From NCBI GenBank assembly GCA_913049525.1, contig CAJWYZ010000008.1, positions 1 through 18,604 on the forward strand: DNA of 18,604 nucleotides, read 5' to 3'. Numbering within the stretch: position 1 is the first letter of the stretch; the number at the start of each line of letters is the position of its first letter. A program made the translations under genes and the position numbers. The notes below the pieces were generated by a model, which ran no database searches, was not told the DNA's origin, and was given only the letters and a program-made list of their open reading frames with translations. The DNA comes from an uncultured Fidelibacterota bacterium. GTDB lineage: Bacteria > Fidelibacterota > Marinisomatia > SCGC-AAA003-L08 > D37C17. Positions 7,302-16,040 of the stretch are shown here, in pieces.

Positions 7302-8281
7302 CCGATGGCCTCTGCCACATAGGTTTCGCCCTTGGAATATTGAGAGAGTTTATCACCAAAAGCTTCTTTTAAGGCCCTAAGGGCAACCTCTACCTGTTCA
7401 TCATCTGGCTCTTTGGTGGTAATATTTTGAAGCCATAAACCGGGCTGTGCTAATGCCCTAAAGAATATATTACTACGATGCTTTGCGGTAAGCTTTAGCA
7501 CTTCATATCCCAGTCCAGCTACAACTGGTATAAAAGGGATATGAAGGATTAGGCGCATCCATATTTTAAGTTCATCTACATAAAACAAAACAACTGAATC
7601 TAATATTGCAAAGGATAAAATTGCCACTATCATGATAATAAAAAGAAAGCTGGTACCGCAACGAGGATGTTGGGTTGGAAATTGTTGAGCATTTGCAGTC
7701 TCGAGTTTTTTACCAGACTCAAAATTATACACGGTCTTATGCTCTGCTCCATGATATTGGAAAAGGCGGCGTACATCTTTCATGAGGGAAATTAGTATTA
7801 AATAAGTTAGAAAAAATATTACTCGAAACAAACCAGAAATAAGATTGAATAGGAAAGCATCCTGATCTTTATCAAATAGCCAGGATGTAAGTCCTATTGG
7901 AGCTACAAAAAATAAACCCAAAGCTAGCCCAAAGGAAAACAGGGTGAGCAGGATATCTACAAACCTACTGGGTTCTTTACTATTGTCCTCTTCAGACAAA
8001 CTGATTTCAGCTGACCATTGTAAGGTTGAGTATCCAATTTTTAAAGATTCAAACAACCCAAATATCCCTCTTAATAAAGGTTTTTTTAAAAAGGGATATA
8101 GTTCAATTATAGATTTAAATTCATGTCTATCAATTTGTATGTTCCCTTGTGGATCCCGTACCGCTGTTGCATAGGCTCCAGGAACTCGCATCATAACCCC
8201 TTCCATAACGGCTTGTCCACCAACTAGAATGGAAGATTGGCTGATTAGCAGGCGTAAATGGTATAATAGTCTTTTTTTCAT
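7298..8281 (-). CDS. DUF1385 family membrane protein
   Basis: Predicted inner-membrane protein of unknown function, 327 residues from ATG 8281. The N-terminus has the family signature [13 protein letters not shown] (residues 20-32). The central part has several hydrophobic segments (about 108-135, 145-168, 211-235 and 243-263). Between them lies a conserved, probably metal-binding block: [13 protein letters not shown] (176-188), then HPRCGTSFL (205-213), with candidate ligands His, Glu, His and Cys. The C-terminus carries [18 protein letters not shown] (285 onward). A TTG at 8293 would add four residues but overlaps the hairpin. No Shine-Dalgarno sequence precedes the ATG. It overlaps prfA by four bases; DUF1385 next to prfA and rpmE is a recurrent arrangement in bacteria, hinting at a link with translation or envelope homeostasis that is not understood. 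Confidence 0.9.
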   Translation of the reverse strand: MKKRLLYHLRLLISQSSILVGGQAVMEGVMMRVPGAYATAVRDPQGNIQIDRHEFKSIIELYPFLKKPLLRGIFGLFESLKIGYSTLQWSAEISLSEEDNSKEPSRFVDILLTLFSFGLALGLFFVAPIGLTSWLFDKDQDAFLFNLISGLFRVIFFLTYLILISLMKDVRRLFQYHGAEHKTVYNFESGKKLETANAQQFPTQHPRCGTSFLFIIMIVAILSFAILDSVVLFYVDELKIWMRLILHIPFIPVVAGLGYEVLKLTAKHRSNIFFRALAQPGLWLQNITTKEPDDEQVEVALRALKEAFGDKLSQYSKGETYVAEAIG

Positions 8282-8292
8282 AGGAATAAACA

Positions 8293-8325
8293 AAAGCGGT
8301 TCCGCTTTTAAACGGAAACCGCTTT
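8293..8325 (-). terminator. Strong hairpin after rpmE with two alternative folds
   Basis: On the minus-strand transcript, 17 bases after the rpmE stop, the 9-bp stem AAAGCGGTT / AACCGCTTT continues after one bulged base into 3 bp of CCG/CGG, with an 8-base loop. The U-tract TTTTGTTTATT follows, so it reads as a Rho-independent terminator. The left half is itself an inverted repeat (AAAAGCGG TT CCGCTTTT, 8292-8309). A shorter hairpin can therefore form with the same downstream arm and the same U-tract. The DUF1385 ATG (8281) lies 11 bases beyond the stem. Confidence 0.75.
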
Positions 8326-8342
8326 ATTTAATGGTAATTTAG

Positions 8343-8561
8343 CTACTCTTCTATATCACTCTTAGTGAGTTTATATTTTTCCATATATTTTTCGATTCTT
8401 CCTGCAGTATCTACAAGATTCTGTTTTCCCGTAAAATATGGATGACATTCACTACAAATTTCCACATTTATTTTATCAACGGTAGCACGCGTTTCGAAAT
8501 TATTTCCACACGCGCAGTGTACCATTGACAAATGGTATTCTGGATGTATTCCTTTTTTCAT
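8343..8561 (-). CDS. rpmE: Large ribosomal subunit protein bL31, zinc-binding form
   Basis: Ribosomal protein L31, 72 residues, a 50S component that contributes to the bridge between subunits. It starts [10 protein letters not shown] and contains the zinc-ribbon cysteines: C-A-C at 16-18 and C-S-E-C-H at 37-41. This makes it the zinc-containing (C+) type rather than the zinc-independent paralogue. The segment [17 protein letters not shown] is typical of the family. ATG at 8561 is preceded by AGGAG and AAAGGAA in the 18-base gap after the aminotransferase stop, so translation initiation looks strong. A terminator-like hairpin follows within 20 bases. It sits between rho/aspC and DUF1385/prfA, close to the rho-rpmE order seen in many bacteria. 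Confidence 0.97.
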   Translation of the reverse strand: MKKGIHPEYHLSMVHCACGNNFETRATVDKINVEICSECHPYFTGKQNLVDTAGRIEKYMEKYKLTKSDIEE

Positions 8562-8579
8562 GTTATTCCTTTCTCCTCG

Positions 8580-9755
8580 TTACTCTAATTCTGTTAATGT
8601 TTCTTCTAATAAATCCATTGCTCGAGACAGGTCCTCATCTGAGGCTGCATAAGAAAATCGAACATTGCCATCACTTCCAAATGCCTTTCCTGCAACTGTA
8701 ACTACCGCCTTTTGTTCCAATAAATACATGGATAAATCATTGGAAGACTGAATTTTTTTGTTACTACCCATAAGGGTACTAAAATCTGGGAAAACATAAA
8801 AAGCACCACCAGGATTGTCACAATGAACGCCATTCATTTTATTTAGTCGGTTAACAATATAATCTCTACGCTTTTTAAATACATTTCGCATTATTGCAAC
8901 CTCCGATTGGTCTCCAATTAGTGCTTCAGTAGCAGCAACCTGAGCGATTGAGCAAGGGCAGGAGGTACTTTGTCCCTGCAATTTTCCCATGGCTTGAATT
9001 ACTTTTTCATCCCCCGCCGTGTATCCAATTCGCCAACCAGTCATAGCATATGTTTTCGAGCAAGATTGAAAAGTTAACACTTTTTCGGTGTTTTCTCCCA
9101 ACACTGCTGTACTGATATAGGGCCTATCATAAGTTAGCTGTTCGTAACATTCATCGGAAAAAATCCATGCATTTGCATCTTGAGCAATTTCTAACACTTT
9201 TAATACAGCTTCATCACTCCAAACTCCACCAGTTGGATTAGAAGGTGAATTAATTATGATACCCTTTGTCCGAGGTGTTATTTTGGCTTTCAAATCATCT
9301 AAAACCGGTTCAAATTGGTGTAATGGATTTGTATTTACGAATACAGGTTTAGCACCAGTTACTGAAACAAAATCTGGAAATGATACCCAATATGGTGAGA
9401 ATATTATTACTTCATCACCCGTTTGAAAAAGCGCCTGACAGGCATTGTAAAGGGAGTGTTTTCCACCACAGGAAATAAGAATTTGCGATGTATCATAGTG
9501 TAAGTTATTGTCTCGGCTTAGTTTTTCAACAACCGCTTTTTTTAATTCCATTGTTCCGCCACCGGGAGTGTAGCGGGTATGGCCTTCTTCAATTGCACGT
9601 TGACCGGCTAATCGAATATTTTTAGGTGTTGGAAAATCTGGCTCTCCTACGCTGAGGTTTATGACAGGTTTTCCAGCTGCCCGAAGCTCTGCTGCCTTTG
9701 CGGTCATGGCTAGGGTAGCAGAGGGAGTAATTCTTCCTATTCTTTCAGTCAACAT
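8580..9755 (-). CDS. Pyridoxal-phosphate aspartate aminotransferase, class I (1-beta, aspartate/prephenate type)
   Basis: Cytosolic PLP enzyme moving an amino group between aspartate (possibly glutamate or prephenate) and 2-oxo acids; 391 residues, normal for fold-type I. Active-site residues are all visible: the Schiff-base Lys234 in SCSKTYAMTGWRIGY, Asn173 in SNPTGG, Asp201 and Tyr204 in SDECYEQL, and the substrate-carboxylate Arg in NVRFSYAAS near residue 368. The N-terminal TPSATLAM (10-17) and GGKHSLYN (97-104) resemble the Ser15 and Lys109 regions of Thermus AspAT. These mark subgroup 1-beta, whose members often also use prephenate. Start ATG 9755 lies three bases after the rho stop, without its own strong Shine-Dalgarno sequence, which suggests coupling to rho. 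Confidence 0.95.
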   Translation of the reverse strand: MLTERIGRITPSATLAMTAKAAELRAAGKPVINLSVGEPDFPTPKNIRLAGQRAIEEGHTRYTPGGGTMELKKAVVEKLSRDNNLHYDTSQILISCGGKHSLYNACQALFQTGDEVIIFSPYWVSFPDFVSVTGAKPVFVNTNPLHQFEPVLDDLKAKITPRTKGIIINSPSNPTGGVWSDEAVLKVLEIAQDANAWIFSDECYEQLTYDRPYISTAVLGENTEKVLTFQSCSKTYAMTGWRIGYTAGDEKVIQAMGKLQGQSTSCPCSIAQVAATEALIGDQSEVAIMRNVFKKRRDYIVNRLNKMNGVHCDNPGGAFYVFPDFSTLMGSNKKIQSSNDLSMYLLEQKAVVTVAGKAFGSDGNVRFSYAASDEDLSRAMDLLEETLTELE

Positions 9756-9758
9756 TAA

Positions 9759-11006
9759 TTAAGTACTCATTGAATCGAGAAATTCACGATTGCTTTTGGT
9801 ATGTCCCAATTTTCCCAGGAGGAATTCCATTGCTTCTACATTGGTCATTTCATCTAATAATTTTCTTAATAACCAAATTCTGGAGAGGTCTTTTCGACCC
9901 ATAAGTTTATCTTCCCTGCGAGTTCCTGATCGTTTTATATCCATAGATGGATAAACTCGACGATCACTGAGAGATCTATCCAGCACCAACTCCTGATTAC
10001 CGGTACCTTTAAATTCCTCAAAAATAACTTCATCCATTCGACTACCAGTATCAATTAAGGCGGTTGAAATAATGGTAAGACTTCCACCATCTTCAACATT
10101 ACGTGCAGCACCGAAAAATCGCTTAGGTTTATGAAGAGCGTTTGAATCTACACCACCTGTAAGAATTTTTCCACTATGGGGAATTACGGTATTATAGGCT
10201 CGAGCTAAACGAGTAAGGGAATCTAACAGTATCACCACATCTTCGCCCCCCTCAACCATTCGTTTTGCTTTTTCAATAACCATTTCACTTACTTGCACAT
10301 GCCTTTCTGAAGGTTCATCAAAAGTAGAACCAATTACAAGGGCATCCACAGATCTTGACATATCTGTCACCTCTTCAGGGCGCTCATCAATAAGAAGGAT
10401 TATCACCTTAATTTTTTTATCATTAGTTGTTATGGCATTGGCAATTTTCTGCATGAGCATAGTTTTACCAGTTTTAGGTTGTGCCACTATAAGTCCACGC
10501 TGCCCTTTTCCAATAGGAGCCAGAAGATCAATTATGCGTGTTGAATACTCCTTTGCTGTAGTTTCGAGCTTAATATGTTCTTCAGGGAAGAGGGGGGTTA
10601 AATTATCAAAATATACAATATTTCTATTTTTTTCTGGAGCCACTCCATTTACAGTATCAACTCTAAGTAATGCAAAGAATCTTTCGCTGTCTTTTGGTGG
10701 ACGAACCTGCCCGGAAATTTGATGCCCCGTTCGGAGTTTAAATCTTTTAATTTGAGAATGAGAAACATAAATATCATCGGGTCCGGGTAAATAGCTATAA
10801 TCTTGGGAACGTAAAAAGCCATAACCATCTGGCAGGACTTCCAATACACCGGAAGCAAAAATATTCCCCTTTTTCTTTGCCTGAATGCCTAGAATTTCCT
10901 TTATGAGATCCTGTTTCCGCATTCCGGAAGAATCGGTTGACCCAAGATCACCTGCAAATTTTTGCAGCTCTTTAACTGTCAACCCTTGTAGTTCACTGGT
11001 ATCCAT
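9759..11006 (-). CDS. rho: Transcription termination factor Rho
   Basis: Hexameric RNA-dependent ATPase/helicase that releases RNA polymerase at Rho-dependent terminators; 415 residues, close to the E. coli protein. Domains in order: an N-terminal Rho_N helical bundle (about 1-45), the cold-shock-like primary RNA-binding domain with GYGFLRS (61-67) and DDIYVS (77-82), and the RecA-type ATPase. The Walker A loop is PKTGKT (177-182) and Walker B ends at D262 in [16 protein letters not shown]. The Q-loop [20 protein letters not shown] spans 284-303 and the R-loop contains FKGTGN (332-337). There is no large insertion in the RNA-binding domain, unlike several Bacteroidetes and actinobacterial Rhos. 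ATG 11006 is preceded by AAGGA seven bases upstream. A 103-base leader separates it from folC. Confidence 0.98.
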   Translation of the reverse strand: MDTSELQGLTVKELQKFAGDLGSTDSSGMRKQDLIKEILGIQAKKKGNIFASGVLEVLPDGYGFLRSQDYSYLPGPDDIYVSHSQIKRFKLRTGHQISGQVRPPKDSERFFALLRVDTVNGVAPEKNRNIVYFDNLTPLFPEEHIKLETTAKEYSTRIIDLLAPIGKGQRGLIVAQPKTGKTMLMQKIANAITTNDKKIKVIILLIDERPEEVTDMSRSVDALVIGSTFDEPSERHVQVSEMVIEKAKRMVEGGEDVVILLDSLTRLARAYNTVIPHSGKILTGGVDSNALHKPKRFFGAARNVEDGGSLTIISTALIDTGSRMDEVIFEEFKGTGNQELVLDRSLSDRRVYPSMDIKRSGTRREDKLMGRKDLSRIWLLRKLLDEMTNVEAMEFLLGKLGHTKSNREFLDSMST

Positions 11007-11109
11007 GTAATATCCTTTTGATTAATATTGAATTATGAATTGAGAAAAATTGAATTTTGGATTTATCGAGGAATAGGGAGTTGTCCCCGTGTTCAAATAT
11101 AAGGACTCT
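11007..11109 (-). promoter_or_regulatory. Leader region upstream of rho
   Basis: This 103-base non-coding gap between the folC stop and the rho start is the longest gap between enolase and the hairpin before DUF1385. It contains a short inverted repeat, GGGA-gttg-TCCC (about 11077-11088), and three TTGAATT/ATGAATT-like units between 11028 and 11056. No convincing promoter pair is seen. Rho genes are often controlled through their leaders, so this is the likely place for control, by inference only. Confidence 0.3.
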
Positions 11110-12312
11110 TTAATATTTGTCAAAGGATATTTTAAACACCTTGCTCACTGCAGGTCCAAGGCAATGAGAACCAATAATTGCCATACCATCTCCCAAAGAA
11201 ATATTCTCTATACCATGTTGTATGGCTTCCTCTGGATTAGAGATAATTTCAGTTTGGTTTATTTTATTAAAAAATGCCCTCAAAACATGACCATCCATAG
11301 GGTTATGCCCTGGAGCTTCTGTACAGATAATATGATTAAATACCTTTTGAAAAGTAGAAACCAATGGTTTTATATGTTTTCGAGCCTGAAGCGCTATTAT
11401 TAAAATAGATTTACCCGTAATTCCCAATGATGAATAATATTCTAAAAAGGACTGTATACTTTCAACGTTATGTGCAACATCAAATACAATGTGAGGATCT
11501 TCTCTAATTTGCTGGTTTCTCCCGAACCATTGTACAGTATTTAATCCTTTTTTTAGAGAAGATTGTGGAATATAAAAATTATTGATAAATTTAAGAGTTG
11601 AAACAGCTAAATGAGCATTCTCTTGTTGATTTAAACCAGGAATATTAACTTTATATTCCGAGGGCGTTTTATCAGCTACAAAATGTATTGGAGCGCCTAT
11701 TTTTCTCCCTTCATTCATCAATATTTCTTTCGCTTCATTTTTCTGTTTCGCGCTTATACAGGGGATATTATATTTTAATATTCCTGCTTTTTCAAAGGCA
11801 ATTTCAGATAAAGTATCACCTAAAATCTCCACGTGATCAAGAGAAATAGGGGTTATTACAGTTGCTAAAGGTTCACAGACTGACACACTATCCAACCGGC
11901 CGCCTAATCCTGTTTCTAAAATAGCAATATCCACATTTTCTTTTTTAAAATACCAAAATGCCATTGCTGTAATGGTTTCAAAAAAAGTAGCTCCAGTTTT
12001 TTCAATTTGTTTTTTAAATGTTCTGATAAAGACATCTATATCTTCATCAGAAATTGTATTACCATTAATACGGATTCTCTCATTTACTTTTACCAAATGA
12101 GGCGAGGTAAATAAACCTGTTTTGTAATTTGAAGTTTTAAAAATATTAGCCAATATTGCAGAAACGGACCCTTTGCCATTTGTGCCAGCCACCTGTATTG
12201 ATGGTAAATCTGATTGTGGATTTCCACATACAGCCATCAATTCATGAGTACGCTGAAGACCTAGTTTAATTCCCCTTGTCTCAATAGAAAGAAGATATTG
12301 AACGGAATTCAT
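11110..12312 (-). CDS. folC: Dihydrofolate synthase / folylpolyglutamate synthase
   Basis: Mur-ligase-superfamily enzyme adding glutamate to dihydropteroate and/or extending folate polyglutamate tails with ATP; cytosolic, 400 residues, slightly shorter than the usual 420-440. The ATP loop is VAGTNGKGSVS (41-51). TSPHLVKVNERIRING (69-84) follows, then LETGLGGRLDSV (132-143) and SLDHVEILGDTLSEIAFEKAGI (157-178), all FolC hallmarks. The C-terminal domain holds VFDVAHNVES, the D-x-A-H-N motif. ATG 12312 shares one base with the murI stop (TAATG), so translation is coupled. Whether it is mono- or bifunctional cannot be told from sequence. Confidence 0.95.
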   Translation of the reverse strand: MNSVQYLLSIETRGIKLGLQRTHELMAVCGNPQSDLPSIQVAGTNGKGSVSAILANIFKTSNYKTGLFTSPHLVKVNERIRINGNTISDEDIDVFIRTFKKQIEKTGATFFETITAMAFWYFKKENVDIAILETGLGGRLDSVSVCEPLATVITPISLDHVEILGDTLSEIAFEKAGILKYNIPCISAKQKNEAKEILMNEGRKIGAPIHFVADKTPSEYKVNIPGLNQQENAHLAVSTLKFINNFYIPQSSLKKGLNTVQWFGRNQQIREDPHIVFDVAHNVESIQSFLEYYSSLGITGKSILIIALQARKHIKPLVSTFQKVFNHIICTEAPGHNPMDGHVLRAFFNKINQTEIISNPEEAIQHGIENISLGDGMAIIGSHCLGPAVSKVFKISFDKY

Positions 12313-13130
12313 TAAATGATGGAAATATGTACCACATTATTTAATTGACGACCTAAAAACCTGCTTCCTAACTCATCAAATTTTTGCGGGAAGTCAGTAA
12401 CAAAATATTTAACAGGCTGTGATGATAGAGAAGAATTTTCATAATTTTGTTTTTTCAAATAGTCTTTCAATTTAATTCCAACTGTTTTTCCAGAATAGAC
12501 TAAATTAATTTGACTAGAAAGAACTTTTTGGATAGTATTTACCATGATAGGATAATGTGTACAACCCAAAATGAGTGTATCAATATTAATGTTTTGGAAT
12601 TCATTTAAATAGGTTTTTGCAATATTTTCTGCAATATCCGTATTTGCCCAACCCTCCTCTATAATGGGCACAAATAATGGGCATGCAATCTCCTTTACAT
12701 TACAACCGCTGCCGAGCTTTTGAAACATCTTAGTATATGCATTTGAATAAATTGTGCTGAAAGTGCCTACCACGCCTATATTTTTATTTTTAGTATGATT
12801 TATTGCAAATTCAACCGATGGCGTTACCACATCAAAAAGGGGAATATTATACAACTGCTGTAAATGTTGAAAGGCAACAGCTGAAGCCGTATTACATGCT
12901 ATGACTACGGCCTTAGTCTCATGTTTCTGGAAAAAGTCCATAATGTGCTGAGAATAACGGATAACCGTTTCAGCAGATTTAGTTCCATATGGCACATGGG
13001 CAGTATCTCCAAAATAAATGAAGGATTCGTTTGGGAGTATTGTTTCAAGAGACTTGAGCACGGTTAATCCACCTAGCCCGCTATCAAATATCCCAATAGG
13101 AGAATTTTGGGAGGGTTTAATTGTCTCCAA
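12312..13130 (-). CDS. murI: Glutamate racemase
   Basis: Cofactor-independent racemase making D-glutamate for peptidoglycan; cytosolic, 272 residues. The active-site landmarks are present: IGIFDSGLGG (12-21) with Asp16-Ser17, FGDTAHVPYG (40-49), the first catalytic cysteine Cys79 in IACNTAS, and the second, Cys190, in LGCTHYP with His192. The start is TTG at 13130, 14 bases inside the amidase gene. No ATG precedes the DSG motif in frame and no clear Shine-Dalgarno sequence is visible, so initiation probably depends on translation of the upstream gene. The pairing with an amidase fits a peptidoglycan cluster. Confidence 0.96.
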   Translation of the reverse strand: METIKPSQNSPIGIFDSGLGGLTVLKSLETILPNESFIYFGDTAHVPYGTKSAETVIRYSQHIMDFFQKHETKAVVIACNTASAVAFQHLQQLYNIPLFDVVTPSVEFAINHTKNKNIGVVGTFSTIYSNAYTKMFQKLGSGCNVKEIACPLFVPIIEEGWANTDIAENIAKTYLNEFQNINIDTLILGCTHYPIMVNTIQKVLSSQINLVYSGKTVGIKLKDYLKKQNYENSSLSSQPVKYFVTDFPQKFDELGSRFLGRQLNNVVHISII

Positions 13131-14589
13131 TAAGAGGGTTTTCGTATTTATCTTTAAAATTAACCAATGCAGAAAAAATAGCTTGTGCTATTTTTTGCCG
13201 ATAGCGAGACTGTCCAAGTAATTTACTTTCATTCTTATTACTTAGAAATCCAGATTCAATGAGGACATTTGGCATGGAAGCCCCTATAAGCACATGAAAT
13301 CCTGCCTGCTTCACACCCCTATTTGGTGAGGTGAGCACTTTATCTAGCTCTCTTTGAATTTCAGCAGCAAGGAATTCACTTTCTTTCATAAACGAACTTT
13401 GGGCCATTGTGTATAAGATTAGTTTATCATTTGATAGTTCTTCATATTTATGAAAAAGTTCTTCCAAGGCTACTACTTCATTTTCACGTTGGGCGACTTC
13501 TATGGCATCTTTGGTTTTTCCTGGACGGAGTAGAAATGTTTCAAACCCCCTAACATTTGGACTCCCGGGAACAGAATTTGCGTGGATGGAAATAAAAACT
13601 TTCCCACCGGAATCATTAGCAATCTTTGTACGCTTCCAGAGTGGAATAAATACATCTTCATCTCTAGTATAGATCACCTTAATTCCCATATTGGCTTCAA
13701 CGAGTTTTCCAAGTTTTTTTGCGATGTCTAAATTGACAGTTTTTTCTTGCAACCCATTCCGCCCAATAGCTCCAGGGTCTTTGCCGCCGTGTCCGGCATC
13801 AATAACTATTGTATCTAACATCCATCGCCTGCGCATCTCTTTTATTTTATCGGCGTTCTCTGCCATTGCAGTTCTGAGAAAAATAGAAATATTATTTTTA
13901 TCCGTTTCAATTTCAAAATCATCAACTTTAGATTTTAACAGAAATGATATTTGTGCAGATTCTACGGATTGAATTGTTCGAACTCTTACCACAGGTTTTT
14001 GCATTTTTGATTCCACCAAATTAATAGAGTCAACTAAAGCTCCGGCAATTGTTAAATTCAACCATCCACCTCGAGTAATGGATGCTGCCAAAACATCTTT
14101 AGTAAATTGTTTGGATGTATGAATTTCAATGATAGTTCCATTAACCTTGTTTTCCACCGAAAGACTATTCACATTATAAAGCGGCGCTGTTGTTAAGACA
14201 AATTTTTCTGAAGAATCAACTAGGGCAATTGGCAGACCCGATTTATTTAGAATATCAAGAAATGGAGTTATGGGGATGTAAAAATCATTACCATCATAAA
14301 TAACAGGTAAATACATGTGATAGGTTTCATCATTAACACGAATAAATGAGGAATGGGGAGATAATACTAACTTGACATTTTGAAAACGGAATTCGAGTTT
14401 TTCTTTATCATCGTAAAATATTGTACGGATGTTTTGGGTTTTGGCATATTCAATAGCAGAAATATATTTGGTGCCATTTATATCATATAATTTAGTTTTT
14501 GAAATCAATTCTGATTGGCCAATCAGCAATTGACATAGAAATAGCCAAAAGAAAAGTACCGATTTATGTCTGAAAATTGTATAATTCAT
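13117..14589 (-). CDS. N-acetylmuramoyl-L-alanine amidase, Amidase_3 (AmiC-type), secreted
   Basis: Zinc amidase that cleaves the bond between MurNAc and the stem peptide, acting in the periplasm, typically in daughter-cell separation. I place the start at ATG 14589, giving 490 residues with a clear signal peptide (MNYTIFRHK, then a hydrophobic stretch to LLIGQ). The frame stays open upstream to 14658, but that extension would bury the signal sequence and overlap the neighbouring gene. An N-terminal beta-rich domain (about 30-250) resembles the AMIN / copper-amine-oxidase-N type of wall-binding module. The catalytic domain has the zinc ligands His267 (IDAGHGG), Glu282 (LQEKTVN) and His336 (SIHAN), plus the catalytic Glu445 (VLIESGFLSN). 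The Shine-Dalgarno sequence is poor. It overlaps murI by 14 bases. Confidence 0.93.
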   Translation of the reverse strand: MNYTIFRHKSVLFFWLFLCQLLIGQSELISKTKLYDINGTKYISAIEYAKTQNIRTIFYDDKEKLEFRFQNVKLVLSPHSSFIRVNDETYHMYLPVIYDGNDFYIPITPFLDILNKSGLPIALVDSSEKFVLTTAPLYNVNSLSVENKVNGTIIEIHTSKQFTKDVLAASITRGGWLNLTIAGALVDSINLVESKMQKPVVRVRTIQSVESAQISFLLKSKVDDFEIETDKNNISIFLRTAMAENADKIKEMRRRWMLDTIVIDAGHGGKDPGAIGRNGLQEKTVNLDIAKKLGKLVEANMGIKVIYTRDEDVFIPLWKRTKIANDSGGKVFISIHANSVPGSPNVRGFETFLLRPGKTKDAIEVAQRENEVVALEELFHKYEELSNDKLILYTMAQSSFMKESEFLAAEIQRELDKVLTSPNRGVKQAGFHVLIGASMPNVLIESGFLSNKNESKLLGQSRYRQKIAQAIFSALVNFKDKYENPLIGDN

Positions 14590-14615
14590 CCTATAAAATT
14601 TACCCTGAATGAAAT

Positions 14616-16040
14616 TCAGAAAACAATATCCAACTGAAATCCAAATTCTGGGTTCCATTTTTCTAAATTTTCTAATACCTTTTGTGTTGAATAGCGAAAT
14701 GAAAGTGAATTTGTGTCATTTAATTTCCAGTTTAATTTTGAGTAAATTGAAATTCCCTCTAAAAAATAAGGTTGAATTCTAAATTCTCCCTTTAACCCAG
14801 GCTCGATTAAATAAAGACGGGAATTCCAATTATCAGTATCAAAATAAACAGCACCCAAAACGCCAGACCAATTTTTAAATTGATATTTTAATGATTGTAA
14901 TTGAATAAGCTTACCAGTGTGAGCACTTGGCATTAGGTGAACAGATTTCCATTTTAATACGATCATTTTTTTAAATGTGAAGGTATAATAGTATTTTTTA
15001 TTCATTTGAAGATTATAAATGCCATTATCATTAAAAAGTTCGACATTTGTTTTTCTTCTGGCCTTACCTTCAAAATTAAAAGAGTCCTTTTTCTTATACT
15101 GAATTCCACTTAAAAAGTCATCACCCGATTTTATTGGTAATGAAGTTTTATTCTGTATTTCCCTATATAAATCAGCCCACCCATAAATAGTTATTCCATC
15201 CAATTTTTTCCGGACGGATATTAAAAACCCTATTTCATTTGATGATTTTCCAAACCCTGTGGTTGGTTGTCCCGAAATTGTTTCCCAATCAGTTGGTAAT
15301 AATCTAAATTGCCCTAACCAGCTTATATTAGGATCATTTGAGAATAATTGGAAATACTGAGCAACCTTATTAGATTTTAGAGCAGTTTCTCCTGAACATT
15401 GTATAGAATTATTTTTTAATTGATAAGAGAGTGAAAGCGCTAAACCTCCTTCCTTGGGGAGAGTCCCCACAAACATTGCATTTACTATTTCCCAAGTTTT
15501 GTGAATCCCATATGAAACAGTTGAATTTTCTAATCCCATGAAATAATTTGCTGATTTGGTATTATTTAAAATAAACAACCCCGTAGGATTAGAGCTGGTT
15601 TCTGATCCTAAATAGGGCGAAATATTCCATCTTATTTTCCCCGGCGATAATAAATTCCCTGGTGATTTAATACTGTTATAATCACTACCATATAAAAGAT
15701 AGTTGCCAGTTTGAATATGGGCATTCCCAATAATGATATTATATTGCCCAGTCTTAACAGACAAATATGCTTTTCTATTTTGGATAGACTCCATATAAGA
15801 GAATTTGTCTATTCGTAGACCCAGTTGGATCCAATTATTTTCGACTTGGATTTTCTGTTGCCAATTTTCGTTGTTTCCGTTAGGAATAATTCGTATTCGT
15901 TGAAAATAATTAGAAGAAGAATCTTCTTCAGGTTCGAAAGAATTTTGATTAAAATCTTCTGCATTTTTCCATATATTTTCCTGAGAAAAAGGTATAGAAA
16001 ATAATAATATAATAATTTTATAAGTAGATTTTAAAACCAT
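14616..16040 (-). CDS. Unrecognised secreted protein, probable outer-membrane beta-barrel
   Basis: Not recognised as a known family; 474 residues. A signal peptide is evident (MVLKSTYKIIILLFSIPFSQ, cleavage about residue 20). An acidic, Asn/Ser-rich linker (about 22-45) follows. The remainder is made of alternating short amphipathic strands rich in Tyr, Trp and Asn, with Gly/Asn turns and no hydrophobic helices, as in outer-membrane barrels. It ends FGFQLDIVF, with the C-terminal aromatic expected of a barrel-assembly signal. ATG 16040 has GGGAA about six bases upstream and overlaps the previous gene by 23 bases. Its position between a second similar protein, FtsB and a cell-wall amidase suggests an envelope role. 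The barrel assignment is inference from composition. Confidence 0.7.
   Translation of the reverse strand: MVLKSTYKIIILLFSIPFSQENIWKNAEDFNQNSFEPEEDSSSNYFQRIRIIPNGNNENWQQKIQVENNWIQLGLRIDKFSYMESIQNRKAYLSVKTGQYNIIIGNAHIQTGNYLLYGSDYNSIKSPGNLLSPGKIRWNISPYLGSETSSNPTGLFILNNTKSANYFMGLENSTVSYGIHKTWEIVNAMFVGTLPKEGGLALSLSYQLKNNSIQCSGETALKSNKVAQYFQLFSNDPNISWLGQFRLLPTDWETISGQPTTGFGKSSNEIGFLISVRKKLDGITIYGWADLYREIQNKTSLPIKSGDDFLSGIQYKKKDSFNFEGKARRKTNVELFNDNGIYNLQMNKKYYYTFTFKKMIVLKWKSVHLMPSAHTGKLIQLQSLKYQFKNWSGVLGAVYFDTDNWNSRLYLIEPGLKGEFRIQPYFLEGISIYSKLNWKLNDTNSLSFRYSTQKVLENLEKWNPEFGFQLDIVF

Noticed and set aside
8282..8293. TTG start for DUF1385 adding four residues.
   Set aside because: It begins at the edge of the terminator hairpin with no ribosome-binding site, and the family-typical start MKKR is available at ATG 8281.
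14590..14658. N-terminal extension of the amidase by 23 residues from an upstream ATG.
   Set aside because: It would place a polar segment before an obvious signal peptide and would overlap the upstream gene by 43 bases; ATG 14589 gives a normal secreted amidase.
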